64,000 bases of DNA from Gammaproteobacteria bacterium. Its GTDB lineage: Bacteria > Pseudomonadota > Gammaproteobacteria > Pseudomonadales > Pseudohongiellaceae. The notes under the pieces were generated by a model, which had not been told where the DNA came from, searched no databases, and saw nothing but the letters and a program-made list of their open reading frames with translations. Shown piece by piece: positions 58,928 through 64,000 of this stretch. The stretch's first letter is position 1, and the number at the start of each line of letters is the position of its first letter. The DNA is taken from positions 124,001-188,000 of the forward strand of contig JAQWMX010000005.1 in the NCBI GenBank assembly GCA_029246545.1, given 5' to 3'. A program made the position numbers and the translations under genes.

Positions 58928-60391
58928 TTAGCTTGGACGATACACCCCTACATTTGAATAACCTTTATCGACCAAATACGAAGCATGCAGCCTGCTCATA
59001 ATGCCTTTATCACAATATAGAAAATATTGAGTATCTTTCAGGATCTCGTCACCTTCAAATGCAGTGTTTAGTTTAAAAAAAGGTATTTTTTTAATTTCAT
59101 CTCCAGGAGTTTTTAAAGGCGACAGTTCTTCTTCGCTGGGATGCCGAATATCAATCACTATTGTCTGTTCAGGCACAGAATCCACTTCTCTCAGTTCGAT
59201 TGGGGCCTTTTTCTCTTCATCAATTAACTGATCGATATTTGAATACTTTGTTGCTTCAATTGCTGCTTCTAGAATAGAAAAATCAAACCTATCTTCTTCT
59301 CGCTCAATACGGTGCAAGCGGGCTTTGGTGGTTGGCTTAACTGAAATAACCCCGCAATACTCTGGAATCACTGCTGAGAACTTTTCGGTGCCAATTTTTT
59401 TTGCGAGATCAATAATATCTTGCTTCTCACTCATGATAAGTGGCCGCAAAACCAAAGTTTCACTTATATCATCGATGACAGCAAGGTTTGTCAATGTCTG
59501 ACTGGAAACTTGGGCGACAGCTTCGCCAGTAACCAAGGCGTCTAAATTAAAATCAGCAGCTAGTCTACTGCCAACTCTTAGCATCATACGTTTAAGCACA
59601 ACACCCATTTGTGAGTTATCGACTTTTGAAATTATTTCACCGACGACAGCCTCAAACGGTACAGATATAAATTTGACTCGATGTGAAGAGCCATAACGCA
59701 TCCACAAATACAAAGCGACTTCCTTAACTGCAATTTCATGCTCATGCCCTCCTAGGTTAAAAAAACAGTAATGCGTTAATAATCCGCGTTTATTGGATAA
59801 ATAACTGGAAACAGCAGAATCAAAACCACCCGATATTAACGATAAAACACCGTCCTGAGTGCCTAATGGAAAACCACCCAATCCTTTCATTAACTCATCG
59901 ACAATAAAAACGTCTTGCTCTCGTATTTCCAATCTTACTGTGATATCCGGCTTACTAAGGTTCACTCCCAAAGCTTGTGTCTGAACATTCAAACCAGCCC
60001 CTATAAACTTTTCAACTTCTACAGAAGTAAAAGTATGTTTACCCGCACGTTTACATCGTACGGCAAAAGTTTTTCCATTTAGCCGCTCAGTAAACATGCT
60101 TAAGGCATGCGTTAAAACATCCTCCAAATTTTCTAAAAGCATATGGTTAGTCGACGCTATTGTGGCAACGCCTGGTGTACTAGTTAGAACTGACTCTATT
60201 AAGCGTCTACTCTCTTCAGCTTCAATAGGGATATTTACTTCCAGGTAATCCCGCTTTGAGATGACTTTAATTCCTTCATCAATTTTTTTTAATAGCGTCG
60301 TGAGGTTTCTACTTAGTTGTTTAACAAAACGCGCTCGAACAGGTCGACTTTTGATGGTAATTTCAGGAGAGTATTTCAGGAGGTATTTCAT
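58928..60391 (-). CDS. thiI: tRNA 4-thiouridylase / thiamine thiazole sulfurtransferase ThiI
   Basis: This 487-residue protein makes 4-thiouridine 8 in tRNA and supplies sulfur for thiamine. It has an N-terminal ferredoxin-like/THUMP region, a PP-loop SGGFDSAVSSYL (~186-197), the Cys of PEYCGVISVKPT that forms the catalytic disulfide, and a C-terminal rhodanese with active Cys460 in FLYCDKGIMSRL. Both functional Cys are present. In Pseudomonas glnA lies next to thiI; here the next gene is ntrB. Confidence 0.94.
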   Translation of the reverse strand: MKYLLKYSPEITIKSRPVRARFVKQLSRNLTTLLKKIDEGIKVISKRDYLEVNIPIEAEESRRLIESVLTSTPGVATIASTNHMLLENLEDVLTHALSMFTERLNGKTFAVRCKRAGKHTFTSVEVEKFIGAGLNVQTQALGVNLSKPDITVRLEIREQDVFIVDELMKGLGGFPLGTQDGVLSLISGGFDSAVSSYLSNKRGLLTHYCFFNLGGHEHEIAVKEVALYLWMRYGSSHRVKFISVPFEAVVGEIISKVDNSQMGVVLKRMMLRVGSRLAADFNLDALVTGEAVAQVSSQTLTNLAVIDDISETLVLRPLIMSEKQDIIDLAKKIGTEKFSAVIPEYCGVISVKPTTKARLHRIEREEDRFDFSILEAAIEATKYSNIDQLIDEEKKAPIELREVDSVPEQTIVIDIRHPSEEELSPLKTPGDEIKKIPFFKLNTAFEGDEILKDTQYFLYCDKGIMSRLHASYLVDKGYSNVGVYRPS

Positions 60392-60507
60392 ACTTACTAC
60401 GCTAAACGAGATATTTCACCAACTACATTAATAAAGATGCAATGATACCAATGGCTACGCTCAATGACACTTCATGCTTTATTCTAATTATTAACTTATA
60501 TTATAAT

Positions 60508-60524
60508 TGCACTAATATAGGGCA
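60508..60524 (+). promoter_or_regulatory. Predicted NtrC binding site
   Basis: TGCACTAATATAGGGCA matches 14 of 17 positions of the classic enteric NtrC site TGCACTAAAATGGTGCA. It lies about 100 bases upstream of the sigma-54 promoter, a usual enhancer distance, suggesting the nitrogen regulator controls its own genes. Confidence 0.6.
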
Positions 60525-60609
60525 ATTATAGTCATTTTCGGCTAATATCAACGCCATAATTGTACTATGAAAATTTAAAACAGCCGAATGATGGTTATTT
60601 GCCCCAGCT

Positions 60610-60624
60610 TGGTTCAATTATTGC
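60610..60624 (+). promoter_or_regulatory. Predicted sigma-54 promoter of ntrBC
   Basis: TGG-TTCAATTATT-GC has the invariant GG and GC exactly 10 bases apart, with TTGC at the -12 element. It predicts a start site near 60636, leaving a leader of about 60 bases before the ATG at 60699. Confidence 0.6.
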
Positions 60625-60698
60625 AGGTTCTCTTTTAATAAGTTTTAGTGATGCACACTTAGATATAACCTAAATTCTGGACTAAACGTTTTAATCAA

Positions 60699-61778
60699 AT
60701 GAATACTGAAAGCTTTAATACTCGCTTACTCGACCACCTAACTACGGCGGTTGCTGTACTTGATAGTAGTTTTTGTTTATTTCATTTGAACCCTGCGGCT
60801 GAAGCTCTTTTCAAAATTAGTGATAAGCGATCTCGTAACTCTTATATAGGCGATTTGCTCTACCAGCCAGAAGTCACACTAAAAGCATTAAGAAATGTTC
60901 AAAAAAATAAAAACACCTTTATTGCCCGTAAAGTCCAATTAACACTTGCCAACAAAACTAAACTTTTAGTCGATTTCTCCATCTCTGTTGTCAATGATCA
61001 AGATCAGGAATTTCTCTTAGTTGAAATACAGGAGCTTGATCGCTCTTACAGTATTAGCAGAGGAGAAACACTCATCTCCAATCACGAAACAACATTAGAA
61101 TTAGTAAGAAATCTTGGTCATGAAATAAAAAATCCTTTAGGCGGTATTCGAGGAGCGGCACAACTTTTAGCCATAGAGCTTCCTAATAAAGAATTAGAAG
61201 ACTATACCGATGTCATAATTAATGAAGCTGACCGTTTAGTAAATTTAGTTGATCGCTTAACTGGCTCCTATAAAAAACCTGTGCTAAAAATTCACAATAT
61301 CCATGAAGTTATTGAACGAGTCAGGTCATTGCTAGAAGCTGAATCCAAAGGCAGTATTCTTTTTGTAAGAGACTACGATCCAAGTATTCCTGAATTTGTA
61401 GGCGATGTGGAACAACTTATCCAAGCTGTTCTGAATATTGTAAGAAATGCCATGCAAGCTTTGTATGAGTCTGAGCAAGCTAACCCAAAGATAATTTTGA
61501 GAACGCGCGCGGTTAGTCATGCAACTATTGGCCCTGTTATGCATAAACTAATCGCCAAAATTGAAATCATTGATAATGGGCCTGGAATTCCAGCCGATAT
61601 TTTCGAGACTATCTTTTACCCCTTGATTAGCGGCAGAGCAGAAGGAACCGGTTTGGGTTTATCAATAGCTCAAACAATTCTTAAAAATCATAATAGCTTA
61701 ATAGAGTGCGAAAGTCAGGAAGGGCAAACAAAATTTATTTTGTCAATTCCTCTATCTAATGAAATTGAAGGTAAATAA
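60699..61778 (+). CDS. glnL: Nitrogen regulation sensor histidine kinase NtrB
   Basis: This 359-residue soluble kinase lacks membrane segments. A PAS domain (~7-115) precedes the H-box LGHEIKNPLGGIRGAAQLL (His141), N-box NIVRNAMQALYE (~253), and G1 DNGPGIP (~294) with G2 GTGLGLS (~324). It phosphorylates NtrC under nitrogen limitation, under control of PII proteins. It is followed by ntrC at 2 bases. The upstream region shows sigma-54 and NtrC sites. Confidence 0.95.
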   Translation: MNTESFNTRLLDHLTTAVAVLDSSFCLFHLNPAAEALFKISDKRSRNSYIGDLLYQPEVTLKALRNVQKNKNTFIARKVQLTLANKTKLLVDFSISVVNDQDQEFLLVEIQELDRSYSISRGETLISNHETTLELVRNLGHEIKNPLGGIRGAAQLLAIELPNKELEDYTDVIINEADRLVNLVDRLTGSYKKPVLKIHNIHEVIERVRSLLEAESKGSILFVRDYDPSIPEFVGDVEQLIQAVLNIVRNAMQALYESEQANPKIILRTRAVSHATIGPVMHKLIAKIEIIDNGPGIPADIFETIFYPLISGRAEGTGLGLSIAQTILKNHNSLIECESQEGQTKFILSIPLSNEIEGK

Positions 61779-61780
61779 AT

Positions 61781-63205
61781 ATGACTGATAAAGGCTTAAT
61801 ATGGATCGTTGATGATGATAAATCAATCCGCTGGGTATTAGAGAAATCGCTTGATAAAGCCGGCTTTCAAATCGAAAGTTTTGATAATGGCGAATTCATG
61901 TTAGAAAAACTTGAGCATTCACAGCCTGACGTAATTATTAGCGATATCCGTATGCCTGGCAAAGATGGGATAGAAGTCTTAAACCAAGTCACTAAAAGTC
62001 ACCCTCAAATACCAGTTATTATCATAACAGCTCATTCAGATTTAAGCAGTGCTGTTAAATCGTACGAACATGGTGCATTCGAATATCTACCGAAACCTTT
62101 TGATGTAAATGATGCAAAAGAAGTTGCAAAGCGTGCTGTAAAACATGCACAAGAACACAGAGGAACGAATAAAGTTATTCCTGATATAAATACCAAAGAG
62201 ATAATTGGCGAAGCCCCAGCTATGCAAGAAGTATTTCGCTCCATAGGTAGACTTTCTCATTCCAAAATAACAGTTTTAATTAAAGGAGAATCAGGAACTG
62301 GAAAAGAACTAGTAGCTCAAGCATTACATAAGCATAGCCCAAGATCAGAAGAACCTTACATACCATTAAATGTTGCGGCCATTCCAAAGGATTTAATTGA
62401 ATCAGAGTTGTTTGGCCATGAAAAAGGAGCTTTTACCGGCGCCAATCAACAAAGAGTTGGACGATTTGAACAAGCTGACGGTGGCACCCTATTTCTTGAT
62501 GAAATTGGGGATATGCCTATGGAGGTACAAACACGATTATTACGGGTGCTTTCAGACGGCGAGTTTTTTCGTATAGGTGGATTGAGCCCTATTAAAACTG
62601 ACGTGCGCATAATTGCAGCAACTCATCAAAATCTACAAGAACGAGTACGTGAACATTTATTTCGCGAAGACCTTTATCATCGGCTCAATGTAATCCCGAT
62701 TCATCTTCCGAAGTTATCTGAAAGGAGAGAAGATATACCCTCCTTGATGGTGCATTTCTTACAAAAGTCTGCTCAACAAATGAGTGTAGACGCAAAAATC
62801 ATAAGGCCCGACACTACAAAATATCTAACAGGATTAAGTTGGCCAGGCAACGTTAGGCAGTTGGAAAATTTTTGTAGTTGGATCACGGTTATGGCCCCAG
62901 GTCGTGAAGTATTTATTAATGATTTACCTGAAGAGTTTCTAAAACCTGAAAACCAAAATGGTATTTCAGGCAATTGGGCGCAGACTTTAAAAAACTGGGC
63001 AGATCAAGAATTAAGTTTAGGGCATACTGGCATCCTTCAACAAGCCAATCCCATATTTGAAAAGTGCATGATAGAGGTCGCTCTAAAACATAGTGGAGGC
63101 AGAAAAAAAGATGCTTCTGAACTACTGGGTTGGGGCAGAAATACTTTGACTCGGAAAATAAAAGAACTTGGCCTAAATTCTAGCGATCAAGATAATGAAG
63201 ATTAA
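61781..63205 (+). CDS. glnG: Nitrogen regulation response regulator NtrC
   Basis: This 474-residue sigma-54 activator has a receiver domain with phospho-acceptor Asp55 (IISDIRMPGKDG), an AAA+ domain with Walker A GESGTGKE (~168-175), the sigma-54-contact GAFTGA (~215-220) and Walker B FLDEIGDMP. A C-terminal Fis-like helix-turn-helix (~430-465: HSGGRKKDASELLGWGRNTL) follows. It turns on nitrogen-scavenging genes. It is full length. Confidence 0.96.
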   Translation: MTDKGLIWIVDDDKSIRWVLEKSLDKAGFQIESFDNGEFMLEKLEHSQPDVIISDIRMPGKDGIEVLNQVTKSHPQIPVIIITAHSDLSSAVKSYEHGAFEYLPKPFDVNDAKEVAKRAVKHAQEHRGTNKVIPDINTKEIIGEAPAMQEVFRSIGRLSHSKITVLIKGESGTGKELVAQALHKHSPRSEEPYIPLNVAAIPKDLIESELFGHEKGAFTGANQQRVGRFEQADGGTLFLDEIGDMPMEVQTRLLRVLSDGEFFRIGGLSPIKTDVRIIAATHQNLQERVREHLFREDLYHRLNVIPIHLPKLSERREDIPSLMVHFLQKSAQQMSVDAKIIRPDTTKYLTGLSWPGNVRQLENFCSWITVMAPGREVFINDLPEEFLKPENQNGISGNWAQTLKNWADQELSLGHTGILQQANPIFEKCMIEVALKHSGGRKKDASELLGWGRNTLTRKIKELGLNSSDQDNED

Positions 63206-63228
63206 AATCTCAATAGGATATTAGTTTC

Positions 63229-63702
63229 ATGTTCAACATCGTACTTTTTGAGCCCGAAATACCTCCAAATACAGGCAACATAATTCGACTTGCAAGCAAT
63301 TCAGGTTGCCAGTTACATCTGGTCGAACCTCTTGGTTTTTCTTTAGACGAAAAAAGTTTGCGGCGTGCCGGCCTCGATTACCATCAATATAGTTCTCTAC
63401 AAACTTATACAAACTGGCAAGAGTTTTTAACAAAAAAAGATAAGGGTAAAATTTATGCCTTTAGCACTAAAGGAAAAAAAATATATACTGACATTAATTA
63501 TGCTGAGGGAGACTTTTTACTCTTCGGCCCAGAAACTCGTGGGCTTCCTGAAGAAATTAGAACAAGTAAGTCTGTTGATGAAGTGCTGATAATTCCTATG
63601 CAAAGCAGCAGCAGAAGTTTAAATTTATCTAACTCTGCTGCTATTGCAGTTTATGAAGCCTGGAGACAATTAAATTTTCAGAGCAGCCAGCTTGGCTTTT
63701 AA
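63229..63702 (+). CDS. trmL: tRNA (cytidine/uridine-2'-O-)-methyltransferase TrmL
   Basis: This 157-residue SPOUT methyltransferase modifies the wobble ribose of two tRNA-Leu isoacceptors. Family segments are MFNIVLFEPEIPPNTGNIIR (1-20), LVEPLGFSLDEKSLRRAGLD (~31-50) and the knot LLFGPETRGLPEE (~101-113) with IPMQSSSRSLNLSNSAAIAV. It lies 23 bases after ntrC and faces secB, the conserved order. Confidence 0.95.
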   Translation: MFNIVLFEPEIPPNTGNIIRLASNSGCQLHLVEPLGFSLDEKSLRRAGLDYHQYSSLQTYTNWQEFLTKKDKGKIYAFSTKGKKIYTDINYAEGDFLLFGPETRGLPEEIRTSKSVDEVLIIPMQSSSRSLNLSNSAAIAVYEAWRQLNFQSSQLGF

Positions 63703-63725
63703 TAACTAGATCCTCATATTAATTT

Positions 63726-64000
63726 TTAGCTATCAGCTTTTGATTGTTCTGCTTGTTGTTCCCGAGCTTGCGTGAATGCAGCTTCAAAATTAACTGGTGC
63801 TAACATCAATGCAGGAAAGCTGCCTTTAGTTGCCAGATTATCAATAGCTTCTCTGCCATAAGGGAAAAGTACATTCGGACATGTAATATGCATTACCTGG
63901 ACTAAGTCTTCCTCACCTAAACCTTCGATTAAGAAAACACCAGCTTGTTGAACTTCAGCAATAAATAATACTTTTTCCTTTTCGTTTTTAACCTCAACTG
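63726..64000 (-). CDS. secB: Protein-export chaperone SecB, partial
   Basis: The last 91 codons are in the window; the start lies beyond its right edge. The reading frame ends TAA at 63726-63728. [40 protein letters not shown] and [17 protein letters not shown] are classic SecB. SecB holds precursors unfolded for SecA. It is placed beside trmL as in many gammaproteobacteria. Confidence 0.95.
   Translation of the reverse strand, partial: VEVKNEKEKVLFIAEVQQAGVFLIEGLGEEDLVQVMHITCPNVLFPYGREAIDNLATKGSFPALMLAPVNFEAAFTQAREQQAEQSKADS

Larger units (their letters stand above)
60392..60698. other. 307-bp divergent control region between thiI and ntrB
   Basis: No gene is present, although glnA usually lies here in related genomes. 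The region contains an NtrC-site match at 60508-60524 and a sigma-54 promoter at 60610-60624, both oriented for ntrB. The left part (to ~60500) should hold the thiI promoter. Confidence 0.5.

Overview
The window is about 64 kb of low-GC, gene-dense bacterial chromosome from a gammaproteobacterium. The organism assignment rests on conserved gene order. The block mrcA–[pil]–aroK–aroB–gltB–gltD–hemE and the block rpmE–priA–SPOR protein–hslVU–DUF971–ubiE–ubiJ–ubiB–hisI–hisE–tatABC–dtd–typA–thiI–ntrBC–trmL–secB both follow the arrangement known from Pseudomonas and its marine relatives (the Pseudomonadales/Cellvibrionales side of the class). AT-rich codon use, many acidic secreted proteins and several decaying accessory genes suggest a marine, partly streamlined lineage. 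That is inference; no rRNA gene is present to settle it.

Layout. 1–7.5 kb is accessory: the end of an enolase-superfamily gene, an ADP-ribosylglycohydrolase-like protein, an ABC exporter, a broken pspC, the glutathione-dependent formaldehyde oxidation pair frmA–fghA, and a HupE/UreJ plus parvulin-like isomerase pair. 7.6–11.5 kb is an envelope-lipid group (AsmA-like, MlaA-like, MlaC-like), followed by an orphan coiled-coil protein, cinA and a frameshifted AraC/GyrI regulator. 14.9–18 kb is the isoprenoid-precursor set dxs–ispA–xseB. 18.4–21 kb holds two c-type cytochromes and trhO. 21–25.6 kb is the biotin cluster bioB–F–C–D with a divergent comF-type gene; bioA lies apart at 30.5 kb. 25.7–30.4 kb is mixed: a Yip1/CcoP chimeric pseudogene, DoxX, a P-loop protein, VanZ, an M3 peptidase and a small secreted protein. 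32–41.6 kb carries folK, hemE, gltD, gltB, aroB and aroK on the minus strand. 42.6–64 kb is almost entirely core: PBP1a, L31, chorismate mutase, primosome helicase, HslVU protease, ubiquinone synthesis, late histidine steps, Tat export, D-aminoacyl-tRNA deacylase, BipA, ThiI, the nitrogen two-component system and SecB.

The main discovery in the window is a pattern of gene erosion at otherwise conserved loci. Where pilMNOPQ is expected (between mrcA and aroK) there is one 204-codon ORF. It joins the first ~78 residues of PilM to the periplasmic AMIN region of PilQ, the scar of a deletion that removed the type IV pilus alignment and secretin genes. At 25.7–26.3 kb a mutated Yip1-family gene is joined to the last ~50 codons of ccoP. 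pspC and an araC-type gene are also broken. damX, argS and glnA are absent from their usual places. All lesions fall in dispensable genes while long core genes are intact, which argues for real decay rather than poor sequence.

Other signals worth checking are an intergenic repeat family in three copies (two at 32.5–32.7 kb, one at 56.4 kb), a 17-bp tandem repeat running through the aroB stop codon, a good NtrC-site plus sigma-54 promoter pair ahead of ntrB, an 11-T tract inside mlaA, and a 33-residue membrane mini-protein resembling the start of DUF2909.
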